DNA from: Ignavibacteriales bacterium
GTDB lineage: Bacteria > Bacteroidota > Ignavibacteria > Ignavibacteriales > Melioribacteraceae
NCBI GenBank assembly: GCA_007280825.1
Contig: QYQI01000014.1
Coordinates: 1 to 26,811, forward strand
Length of the DNA: 26,811 nucleotides
Reading direction: 5' to 3'
The position numbers and the translations under genes are program-made. Shown one piece after another: positions 15,529 through 23,202 of this stretch (its first letter is position 1; each line of letters opens with the position of its first letter). The notes beneath the pieces were generated by a model. It saw only the letters and a list, made by a program, of their open reading frames with translations. It had not been told where the DNA came from and did no database searches.

Positions 15529-16995
15529 CTATTCTGTTAACCCGACTTGTTTATTAAAATCATCAATTAGTTTATCCCATAGAGGAACAACGGAAAATCT
15601 CTCCTTCCAATAATTCTCATCATACCATTGAGCATTTAGTTCTTCAACTGATTTACCCTGCTGTTCTACCCAAGTAAAATATTTTAGATTGTGAATCCGT
15701 TTCTTATCGTAATAATTCAATTCACTGAAATAATCTATCGTTTGTTTTTTAATCACGGAAGTCCAATCAACTTCACTTTGATGTTCGGAATATTTTCCCC
15801 ATTCATGATTCATTTCTTCCAAACGTGAGTTGTACATTTCTTTCGAATCGGTGAAGATTGTAAAAATGACATCGTCCTCATTCATCTCGTAATACTTTGC
15901 AAGCTTTATTGAACTAAGCATATTACTTATCGAAGAGATTCCGAGCCATGGCAATTTTGATATCACATTTTCATTTACTCCGTTCTTACGCATCCATTCT
16001 TGTCCGGAAGGTTCGTTGAACAATCTTAGTATTCTCAACGGATCTTCGTCATCAATAGCACAGACAGCATCCGTGTTCATCACATTGTGAATCCATGGTA
16101 TATGTTTATCGCCAATGCCTTCAATGCGATGAGCGCCGTAACCATTCATCAAAAGTGTTGGGCACTGCAATGCTTCAGTTGCCAATACTTTTAGTGATGG
16201 AAATTTTTCACGCAGATAATCGCCTGCACCGATTGTTCCTGCAGATCCTGTTGCGCTTACATATCCGCTTAATCTGCTGTTTGGATTTTTTATTTGATTA
16301 AAAAGTTTTTCGATTGTTGAACCGGTTACGGTGTAATGCCAAATTGTATTTCCAAATTGATCGAACTGGTTGAAGATTACATATTCATCACTCTTACTTT
16401 CTAACTCATGACATTTATCATAAATTTCTTTTACATTACTCTCGCAACCGGGAGTTGCATAAATTTCTGCACCCATATTTTTTAGCCAATCAAATCTCTC
16501 TTTACTCATCTCCTCTGGAAGTATTGCTACTCCATGAACAGAGAGTAACCGTGAATTAAAAACTCCGCCGCGGCAGTAATTTCCGGTTGAAGGCCAAACA
16601 GCTTTATGATATTCAGGATTAAATTTTCCAGTTATCAAATAAGGAACAAGACAACCGTATGAGGCGCCAACCTTATGTGCGCCCGTGGGAAAAAATTTAC
16701 CGACCAAACCAATGATGCGTGCTTTAACTCCTGTGATTGCTTGCGGTATTTCTAAGAAATTTATTCCGCCAATTTTTCCTGTTGTAGAATCGTTCTGCCA
16801 ATTGATACGAAATAAATTTAACGGATCTGTATCCTGCATTCCGACTTTAGGAAGCTTATCTTGAATTTTTTGTGGAATTGTTCCCGGATTTTTCATTTCG
16901 CTGAATTTCGGAAGAATTATTTTTTGTTTCTTACATCGTTCAATCGTTTTTTTTAAATATTCTTTATTCTCTATTTGCCATGACCAATTGTTCAT
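15529..16995 (-). CDS. Unusual 488-residue fold-type II PLP enzyme
   Basis: The protein is a pyridoxal-phosphate enzyme of the tryptophan-synthase-beta/cysteine-synthase fold, longer than either. The likely PLP lysine is K108 in FPTGAHKVGASYG, a motif shaped like the HTGAHK of TrpB. The phosphate-binding loop is STGNYCRGG (136-144), a variant of the TSGNTG loop of cysteine synthases. A glycine-rich SATGSAGTIGAG (247-258) binds the cofactor phosphate. About 100 C-terminal residues beyond the usual core are rich in charged and aromatic residues. It overlaps xdhB by 4 nt and precedes ssnA, so it belongs to the island. The start has a strong AGGAG eight bases upstream. I infer beta-elimination or ammonia-lyase action on an amino acid released from the purine ring, replacing YgeX. 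The reaction is not known, and it is not an obvious TrpB or CysK. Confidence 0.7.
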   Translation of the reverse strand: MNNWSWQIENKEYLKKTIERCKKQKIILPKFSEMKNPGTIPQKIQDKLPKVGMQDTDPLNLFRINWQNDSTTGKIGGINFLEIPQAITGVKARIIGLVGKFFPTGAHKVGASYGCLVPYLITGKFNPEYHKAVWPSTGNYCRGGVFNSRLLSVHGVAILPEEMSKERFDWLKNMGAEIYATPGCESNVKEIYDKCHELESKSDEYVIFNQFDQFGNTIWHYTVTGSTIEKLFNQIKNPNSRLSGYVSATGSAGTIGAGDYLREKFPSLKVLATEALQCPTLLMNGYGAHRIEGIGDKHIPWIHNVMNTDAVCAIDDEDPLRILRLFNEPSGQEWMRKNGVNENVISKLPWLGISSISNMLSSIKLAKYYEMNEDDVIFTIFTDSKEMYNSRLEEMNHEWGKYSEHQSEVDWTSVIKKQTIDYFSELNYYDKKRIHNLKYFTWVEQQGKSVEELNAQWYDENYWKERFSVVPLWDKLIDDFNKQVGLTE

Positions 16996-19268
16996 CCTTT
17001 CTCCTGATGTTTTGGTGTATTGTATAATGTAAGTAAAACTTTCTCCGGTGTTAACGGCGAATCGAATTTCAATTCAAGATTAGGGCGGAACGCGTGCATT
17101 GCATTCATTAAAGCAAAGTAAACACCAATACCGTACATTAATGGCGGTTCACCGATCGCTTTGGAATTGTTTGGTCCGAATGGATTGGATGCATTTTCCA
17201 AAAAATGAATTTTCATTTCTTTCGGAACAGCATGTATATCCGGAATCTTATATGTTGAAAGTGCGTCCGTCAATAGTTTTCCTTCACTGTTCCATTTCAA
17301 TTCTTCCATCGTCATCCATCCGATTCCTTGTACGATGCCTCCCTCTGCCTGTCCCAAATCTATTGTCTTGTTAATCGTATCACCGAAATCATGGACCACT
17401 TTAACCGAATCAACTTCATAAATACCTCTTAAACAATCCAACGTTACTTCAACAACCGCAACACCGTATGAATGATAAGCAAACGGCTTACCTTTATTTA
17501 TTTTAGTGTCGAAATAAATATTTGGTGTTGAATGATGTGCTTGAGCAGTTAAACTAATTCGTTTTCTATATGCTATGCTTACAAGTTTTGTAAAACTCAG
17601 TTCGGTTTTATTGTTCTTATAAAAAATAATTTCATCTTTAATATCTATGCGAGAAGTTTTGTTCAGCTTTAGTTCATCTGCGGCAACTTTCTTTAGACGA
17701 TCATTTAAAATCTTGCAAGCATCTATAACAGCAAAACCATTCAGATCAGTACCTTTGCTTGCTGCTGTTGCAGAACTGTTTGAAACACGTGAAGTATTTG
17801 TTGATTCAATATGAATTCTGTCAATATTGATCGAGAGTTCATTTGCAGCAATCATTCTTAATTTTTCGTTAACGCCCTGTCCCATCTCGATGGCAGCTGT
17901 ACTAATGCCTACGCTCCCATCAGTATAAATATGAATTAGTGCGGAAGCTTGATTCAAAAATGTTGTAGTGAAAGAGATTCCGAAAGTGACCGGCATTATT
18001 GCTGCACCTTTTTTCACCAATTTATTTTTTGAATTAAATTTTTTAATTCTTTCTATAAGTTCTTTTGGTCTATATTTTTCTTCAACTCCAGCAAAACATT
18101 TTCCAACATTACAATTCAATACTTTTTGTCCGTACGGAAATTCATTCCGTTCTTTTAAAAGATTTTTCTTTTGAATCTCTGAAGGATCTATTCCAAGTTG
18201 ATTCGCTGCTTTGTAGATAGCAGATTCAATAACAAACATTCCCTGAGGTCCGCCGAATCCTCTGAACGCAGTAAATGGAGTTAAATTAGTTTTACAACTT
18301 ATCGCAGTTGCTTTTACATTTGGAATGAAATAGGAATTTGTACAGTGAAAAAGTGTGCGGTCCAAAATTGCAGGAGAAAGATCTGCTGCTGCACCTGCGT
18401 TCTGATAAAAAGTTACTTCGTAAGCAAGAATTTTTCCTTCCTTAGTTAACCCGATCTTGAAATCAGAAGAGTATGGATGTCGTTTTCCAGTAATCCTTAT
18501 ATCTTCCTGACGCGGTAAAATAATTTTAACCGGTTTATTTAATTTCAAAGCAGCTAGCGATGCCATAACAGCCCACGCAGTTGCCTGATCTTCTTTCCCG
18601 CCAAATCCACCGCCAAGCCTTGTAACATCTACTTCAACTTTGTGCATAGGTAAATCAAGAACTCTTGCCGCAGTGCGTTGAACTGTTGTTGGTCCCTGTG
18701 TTGATGAAATTATTTTTATTCCGCCGCCTTCAATTGGAAACGCGAGTGAACCTTGCGTTTCAAGATAAAGATGCTCTTGTCCACCGTTCTCGGCGGTTCC
18801 TTCGATTATGTAATCACATTTTTTCCAAGCCTTATTAATATTTCCGAGTTCAAATATTCTTGGTGGAATTATCAGTTCACCTTTTGCTGCAGCTTCGCGA
18901 GGATCAAACACTGCAGGAAGTTTTTCGAATACACACTTAATTTTTTTTGCAGCATCGTGTGCTTGAAGAAAAGTCTCTGCAACAACCACAGCAATTGGAT
19001 GACCTATAAAGTGAACCGTGTCTTCAGCAAATAGATTCTCATCTTGAACTATTCCTCCGATCTGATTTTCACCCGGAATATCTTTTGCGGAAATAATTCC
19101 TTTAACGCCTTCTACAAGTAATGCTTCTTCAAAATCAAGATTTAATATTTTCCCATGAGCTATTGAAGAATAAAAAACATATCCGTACAAAGTACCTTGC
19201 GGAGACACAATGTCATCCACAAAAAGAGATTCACCACGAACATGTCTTGTTGAGTCTACGTTTCTCAA
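16992..19268 (-). CDS. xdhB: Xanthine dehydrogenase molybdopterin-binding subunit XdhB
   Basis: This is the large catalytic subunit of a two-subunit xanthine dehydrogenase of the Rhodobacter capsulatus type (758 residues). All key active-site positions of xanthine oxidoreductase are present by alignment spacing. E226 (GGGFGGKED) is the Glu802 equivalent, R304 (DRTLFH) the Arg880, F338 (AFRGFGGPQ) the Phe914 and E707 (AIGEPPLM) the catalytic Glu1261. This predicts true xanthine/hypoxanthine hydroxylation, giving urate. The start is a TTG at 19268 overlapping the xdhA stop by 4 nt (TTGA) with CCGGAG eight bases before it. The N-terminus MRNVDSTRHVRGESLFVDD lines up with the family start, so the TTG is credible. 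It is coupled at both ends, to xdhA upstream and to the PLP enzyme downstream. The symbol follows R. capsulatus naming, where B is the Mo subunit. Confidence 0.92.
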   Translation of the reverse strand: MRNVDSTRHVRGESLFVDDIVSPQGTLYGYVFYSSIAHGKILNLDFEEALLVEGVKGIISAKDIPGENQIGGIVQDENLFAEDTVHFIGHPIAVVVAETFLQAHDAAKKIKCVFEKLPAVFDPREAAAKGELIIPPRIFELGNINKAWKKCDYIIEGTAENGGQEHLYLETQGSLAFPIEGGGIKIISSTQGPTTVQRTAARVLDLPMHKVEVDVTRLGGGFGGKEDQATAWAVMASLAALKLNKPVKIILPRQEDIRITGKRHPYSSDFKIGLTKEGKILAYEVTFYQNAGAAADLSPAILDRTLFHCTNSYFIPNVKATAISCKTNLTPFTAFRGFGGPQGMFVIESAIYKAANQLGIDPSEIQKKNLLKERNEFPYGQKVLNCNVGKCFAGVEEKYRPKELIERIKKFNSKNKLVKKGAAIMPVTFGISFTTTFLNQASALIHIYTDGSVGISTAAIEMGQGVNEKLRMIAANELSINIDRIHIESTNTSRVSNSSATAASKGTDLNGFAVIDACKILNDRLKKVAADELKLNKTSRIDIKDEIIFYKNNKTELSFTKLVSIAYRKRISLTAQAHHSTPNIYFDTKINKGKPFAYHSYGVAVVEVTLDCLRGIYEVDSVKVVHDFGDTINKTIDLGQAEGGIVQGIGWMTMEELKWNSEGKLLTDALSTYKIPDIHAVPKEMKIHFLENASNPFGPNNSKAIGEPPLMYGIGVYFALMNAMHAFRPNLELKFDSPLTPEKVLLTLYNTPKHQEKG

Positions 19269-20674
19269 AGTAGTTTCTCCGGATCCACGAGTTGCGGAAA
19301 TAATTTAATAAAATGTGCGCAAAATAATTGATGCAGCAATAATCTTTTATACTCAGCAGAACCACGAGCATCACTGATTGGTGAAATTTCGTCCGCAGAA
19401 ATTGCTGCAGCATTTTTTATAGTTTCTGCATCAATCGATTTATTTCTTAAATAGTTACAAGTGTTGTTAAGATATAACGGAATTGGAGCAACACCTCCGG
19501 TTGCAATATGAATCGCTTTTATTTTTTCAGATTTTAATTCTATATAGATTGATGAATTGACACTTGCAATATCAAGATAAGTGCGTTTAGAAATTTTTTC
19601 GAAATTAAAGAATGAATTTTTTGAAGGAATTTGAAAAGATATTTTTTCAACAATTTCATTTTTCTTTTTATCTAATGATTTATATCCTTTGTAAAAATTT
19701 TTAAGAAGAATAGACCTTTTCTTCTTTCCATCTTTCAAATGAACAGTTGAGTTGAGAGCAAGAAAAATGTTTACCATATCACCTATTGGAGAAGCATTAA
19801 CAATATTTCCACCGATTGTTGCTCGATTACGAATTGGGAGAGAGCCGAAGAGACTTAAATAGCTGTTCCATTGGGGAAAATATTTTTGAAGCAGTTTAGA
19901 TGATTTTAACTCTTCGATAGTTGTTGCAGAACCAATATTAATTTGTTTCCCTGTCTGAGAAATTCCGGTAAGCTTTTTATCCTGTGATATTAAATTACCT
20001 TTACCTCGCACTATGCTTTCCCACCTCTGAACATAAAGATCGGTTCCACCGGAAATAACAACACTTGATTTTTTATCAATTGATCTATCATCTACAGAAA
20101 TTTTCTCAAGACGTTTTTTTATATCCTGGAAATAATTGGGAATAAATTTTAACGAGATCAAATTCTCAAGATGATTTCTGTCATCTGATTTTCCATTTTC
20201 AAATATTGAAATTGAATCATTGGCGGCGCGTTTAATTCCTGCATAACCAGTACACCGACAAATATTTCCACCGAGTGATTCTATGGCATCATAAGAGTTA
20301 AGATTAGAGTTGTTCAAAAAATATCCGGTCATAGAAACAACAAAACCCGGAGTACAAAACCCGCATTGAATACCGCCTTCATCAACCATTGCAGCTTGAA
20401 CCGGTGATAGATCTTTCTGATTAAAGCCTTCTACAGTTACAACATGTTTACCATTGGCATCTCCTAACGGCATCAAACATGAATTAACAGATTTGTATTT
20501 GACAGTTCCTTTAATCAATTCACCAAGTAAAATAGTGCAAGCGCCGCAATCACCTTCTCTGCATCCTTCTTTAGTTCCGGTAAACATCGTCTCTTTTCTA
20601 ATGAAATCGAGAAGAACTGTTGTGGGTGGAAGATCAGTAGAAATATTAAGATCATTAAGAATAAATTTGATCAT
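19265..20674 (-). CDS. xdhA: Xanthine dehydrogenase fused 2Fe-2S/FAD subunit XdhA
   Basis: This is the electron-transfer subunit of the R. capsulatus-type xanthine dehydrogenase (469 residues; that family is about 460). The N-terminal 2Fe-2S domain uses C38, C43, C46 and C66 (GCREGDCGAC, NSC). The second cluster uses C104, C107, C139 and C141 (CGFC, CRCTGY). The FAD domain follows, with VVISGGTDLYV at 204-214 and TIGGNIVNASPIGD at 285-298. It is the first gene of the seven-gene leftward block, so its promoter lies in 20675-20811. A GAGG lies six bases before the ATG at 20674. The fused architecture differs from the split FAD and FeS subunits of the other hydroxylase in the same operon, which shows two separate enzymes rather than a duplicated one. 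Confidence 0.93.
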   Translation of the reverse strand: MIKFILNDLNISTDLPPTTVLLDFIRKETMFTGTKEGCREGDCGACTILLGELIKGTVKYKSVNSCLMPLGDANGKHVVTVEGFNQKDLSPVQAAMVDEGGIQCGFCTPGFVVSMTGYFLNNSNLNSYDAIESLGGNICRCTGYAGIKRAANDSISIFENGKSDDRNHLENLISLKFIPNYFQDIKKRLEKISVDDRSIDKKSSVVISGGTDLYVQRWESIVRGKGNLISQDKKLTGISQTGKQINIGSATTIEELKSSKLLQKYFPQWNSYLSLFGSLPIRNRATIGGNIVNASPIGDMVNIFLALNSTVHLKDGKKKRSILLKNFYKGYKSLDKKKNEIVEKISFQIPSKNSFFNFEKISKRTYLDIASVNSSIYIELKSEKIKAIHIATGGVAPIPLYLNNTCNYLRNKSIDAETIKNAAAISADEISPISDARGSAEYKRLLLHQLFCAHFIKLFPQLVDPEKLL

Positions 20675-20683
20675 TTTAACCTC

Positions 20684-20702
20684 AGTGGGATAATATCCAC
20701 TT
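20684..20702. promoter_or_regulatory. Imperfect inverted repeat over the xdhA leader
   Basis: AGTGGGAT (20684-20691) faces ATCCACT (20695-20701) around a short AAT spacer, with one unpaired G. It lies 10-28 nt upstream of the xdhA ATG and touches its ribosome-binding site. It could be an operator or a translation-controlling hairpin for the seven-gene block. It could also be chance. No regulator gene is nearby. Confidence 0.25.
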
Positions 20703-20814
20703 ATGGTACTGCAATAAAAGAAATAAATATCTTATTCATCAAAAAATTAACATTTTGGAATGCCGAAATCAAAAACTTAATTTTATATTCAAATAATCTA
20801 ATCTGAGATAACTC

Positions 20815-21999
20815 ATCGAAACCTGGAAGAAAAACTTAACAGCTCTGTGCATAAGCCAATTTTTTTACCGTGCAGGTACACGAAGCCTGATTCCTTTTCT
20901 TCCACTTTTTATTCATGATATTGGCAAGACCACACCTGAATTAACTGCTATATGGAGCGGATGGATATTTGCAGCTCCATTTATTATTTCATTTTTTACT
21001 ACACCTTTTTGGGGAAGCTTTGGCGATAAATACGGCAGAAAATTAATGACAATTCTTGCCGTGTTTGGTTTTGCTGCCGCTCAGTTTTTGATGGGATTCT
21101 CTACAAACTTGACTCAACTTATTTTATTTGCTTCGCTTCAAGAAGCAATGGGCGGATTTTATCCCGCAGCAGTTTCGTTAACAGCGTCCAACACTCCAAA
21201 AGAAAAAACAGCGCAAGCTCTCGGTATACTGCAATTTGCAAACGGTTCAGGAAATGTCGTCGGTCCAATATTAGGAGGAATCCTTGCAGATTTGGTCGGT
21301 CTTAGAGAAGTATTCTTTTTAATTTCAATAACAGTCGGGCTATCCGGATTTTTGATTGTTTTCTTTATAGATGAAAAAAATTTCACACGTGAAGATCATA
21401 ATTATTACTTCCTCACAAAAAATTGGCGGTATGTCTTCGAAAATAAAAAATTAATTATATGCATGTTATTTCTACTGATTTATTCATTAGCCGTCACGGT
21501 TGTTCGTCCTACATTCTCTCTGTTCATCAAATCAATGAATTTTACATTGAACAATTCCTCAACTGTAACTGGAATTCTTCTGGGTGTTTTCGGCAGCACT
21601 TCTGCATTGGCTTCTGCGTTAGTTGGCAAATTAACAGTTAAAAGAAAAATTTATTCGATACTTTTGTTTGCCTCAATAGTTGTAACTGCAACATACTTCT
21701 TGCTTTCATTAGTGAGCTCTGCTTCTTTTTTAATAATAGTATTGGCTGTTGGTGGATTTGGATTAGGATTAATTCAACCATTGGTATTTACTTTAGTAAG
21801 TCATAATACAGATAATAACCGAAAAGCAGGTGTGTTTGGCGTAGGATCAAGTTTTCAGGTAATTGGAAATCTTTTCGGTTCTGTATCAGCAGGATATATT
21901 GTTTCTGAATTTGGATTGCGTTTTCCATTTGTTGCAGCCGGGGTACTGTTCTTATTGGTAATTTTTATTGCTTTATTTGGATTAAAGAAAAACTTGTAA
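20815..21999 (+). CDS. MFS transporter (drug-exporter type), no canonical start codon
   Basis: This is a major facilitator superfamily carrier with about 12 membrane segments, resembling the multidrug exporters of the MdtG group. Motif A (GSFGDKYGRK, about residues 67-76) lies between segments 2 and 3. ILQFANGSGNVVGPILGGILAD is the exporter-type motif C region, though this annotation of subtype is approximate. The obvious ATG at 21046 would remove segments 1 and 2 and all of motif A before the last lysine. The family-like sequence (ETWKKNLTALCISQFFYRAG) is open back to a stop at 20809. In that stretch there is no ATG, GTG or TTG; the best position is an ATC at 20815, giving 394 residues, the usual length. 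Either a rare ATC start, a lost start codon or a sequence error is involved. It diverges from xdhA, but its substrate is not evident. Confidence 0.75.
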   Translation: METWKKNLTALCISQFFYRAGTRSLIPFLPLFIHDIGKTTPELTAIWSGWIFAAPFIISFFTTPFWGSFGDKYGRKLMTILAVFGFAAAQFLMGFSTNLTQLILFASLQEAMGGFYPAAVSLTASNTPKEKTAQALGILQFANGSGNVVGPILGGILADLVGLREVFFLISITVGLSGFLIVFFIDEKNFTREDHNYYFLTKNWRYVFENKKLIICMLFLLIYSLAVTVVRPTFSLFIKSMNFTLNNSSTVTGILLGVFGSTSALASALVGKLTVKRKIYSILLFASIVVTATYFLLSLVSSASFLIIVLAVGGFGLGLIQPLVFTLVSHNTDNNRKAGVFGVGSSFQVIGNLFGSVSAGYIVSEFGLRFPFVAAGVLFLLVIFIALFGLKKNL

Positions 22000-22187
22000 A
22001 AATATTCAATACAATTCTGCTGATATAGAAAAGGATTCAATATATTTAGATGATTAATTAATGATGTGAACTTAAACTCTCCTTTCGTTATATTTTAATG
22101 CATAAACTGTTGGCACTTATATGAGTAAGCTGACACAAGACTCAAGATTGAAATTCCTATCGAAACAATTTTCTTTTCAAAAGGTTT

Positions 22188-22216
22188 CCTCTTTATATAA
22201 AATAAATGCAAAGAGG
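22188..22216 (+). promoter_or_regulatory. Inverted repeat covering part of a ribosome-binding site
   Basis: CCTCTTT (22188-22194) is the exact complement of AAAGAGG (22210-22216), which begins the strong Shine-Dalgarno AAGAGGAG of the gene at 22225. If both arms are transcribed, the stem (15-nt loop) would hide the site. The loop is TATAAAAT-like and may itself be a -10 box, in which case only the second arm is transcribed. No other signal was recognised in 22000-22224. Confidence 0.3.
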
Positions 22217-22224
22217 AGCGGAAT

Positions 22225-22641
22225 ATGAGAACCAGATTCTTAATTATCGCTTTAATATTCTTAACGTTAGATGTTCATTTATTACTATCACAGCCTGTTG
22301 AGCTTGATTATTCCAAACCGGAAGAAGTAGCACAAAAATTTCTTCAACTTTATTTCAAAGGAGATTGGTTCGGCGCTTGTAAACTTTGTGCATGCGAAGG
22401 ATGTGAAGATCAGATGTCGTTCATGATAAAGAAAATGGATGAAGAAAGTACAATAACAGATGATACCAAATGCACATTTTCACTTGATAAGTTTGAATTA
22501 GATAAAGATGGTACAACAGGCAAATATTATTTTACTAAAACTTGTCCGGACGTTAAACCCAAGAAAAATCATATTGATATGAAAAAGGTTGGTGATAAAT
22601 GGATGGTTGAATATATTTACAGACGCGATAAGTTTTTGTAA
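22225..22641 (+). CDS. Secreted protein of unknown function, NTF2/DUF4878-like
   Basis: The gene encodes 138 residues with a clear signal peptide (MRTRF, hydrophobic to about residue 21, cleavage near LLLS-QP). The mature part begins YSKPEEVAQKFLQLYFKGDWFGACKL, the shape of small periplasmic NTF2-like proteins (DUF4878 style). In those a helix with a YxxGDW-like turn leads into a cone of strands ending in a VGDKWMVEY strand, as seen here. It has six cysteines in the mature region (C52, C55, C57, C60, C83, C107), four of them in a tight CKLCACEGC cluster. These could form disulfides or bind a metal. A strong AAGAGGAG precedes the ATG. The function is unknown, and the family call is tentative. 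Confidence 0.6.
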   Translation: MRTRFLIIALIFLTLDVHLLLSQPVELDYSKPEEVAQKFLQLYFKGDWFGACKLCACEGCEDQMSFMIKKMDEESTITDDTKCTFSLDKFELDKDGTTGKYYFTKTCPDVKPKKNHIDMKKVGDKWMVEYIYRRDKFL

Positions 22642-22692
22642 AATCAGACAGACGAATAATTTTGAACATAAACAATTTTAATCTGAGTTTAT

Positions 22693-23073
22693 ATGAGAAG
22701 AAATGAAATAAAAAATAGATTTACATTCGAGCACAAGAATGAACCTCTTTTACCAAGAGATCTTTTTGTTAAGAGAATGTTTAATCATCTTCTACTAGGC
22801 GCCATTACAATTTTGTTCTCACTTATGATCGGTATAATAGGTTATCATTATTTTGAAAGTATTGGCTGGATTGATTCTCTACTCAATGCCTCTATGATTC
22901 TAGGCGGTATGGGACCGGTTACTGAATTGCATACAGATTCAGGTAAAATTTTTGCTTCAATGTATGCTTTGTTTTCCGGGATTATTTTTTTAGTCACTGT
23001 GGGAATAATAATAGCCCCTGCGGTTCATCGTTTTCTTCACCGTCTTCATATTGATGAAAAAGACGATAACTAA
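22693..23073 (+). CDS. Small two-helix membrane protein resembling a K+-channel pore domain
   Basis: The gene encodes 126 residues with two membrane helices (about 32-53 and 84-110), basic or polar ends, and a re-entrant-looking segment between them (60-80, WIDSLLNASMILGGMGPVT). The spacing and the sequence DSLLNASMILGGMGPV...GKIFASMYALFSGIIFL recall the pore-helix, filter and inner helix of two-TM potassium channels (D-x3-FS-x3-TTVGYGD...GK-x6-YAL-x2). The filter, however, reads GGMGP instead of GYGD, so K+ selectivity is unlikely. It may be a degenerate pore, a non-selective channel or an unrelated small membrane protein. It lies 51 nt after the secreted protein gene in the same direction. 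No ribosome-binding site of note precedes the ATG. The similarity is my own reading, not a search result. Confidence 0.55.
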   Translation: MRRNEIKNRFTFEHKNEPLLPRDLFVKRMFNHLLLGAITILFSLMIGIIGYHYFESIGWIDSLLNASMILGGMGPVTELHTDSGKIFASMYALFSGIIFLVTVGIIIAPAVHRFLHRLHIDEKDDN

Positions 23074-23202
23074 ATACTACTGAGACAAATTAATACTTTC
23101 CTAAGAGAAGAAATATTTTTTTCTTATCTTTTAATGTTGGTAATTCATTGATAATTAGTATGATTGTTTACTGAAGAAAGACAAAGAAAGAAATTGACAA
23201 AC

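Noticed and set aside
10359..20674. Selenocysteine codons or SECIS elements in the hydroxylase genes
   Set aside because: All frames are complete without in-frame TGA. Selenium in this enzyme class is a labile non-selenocysteine cofactor, so no such element is needed.
20760..20780. ATG at 20760 as a start for the MFS transporter
   Set aside because: It is in another frame and hits a stop after six codons.
23104..23134. AAGAAA/TTTCTT with a T-run as terminator after the channel-like gene
   Set aside because: The stem is only six A/T-rich pairs with overlapping homopolymers; it is indistinguishable from AT-rich background.
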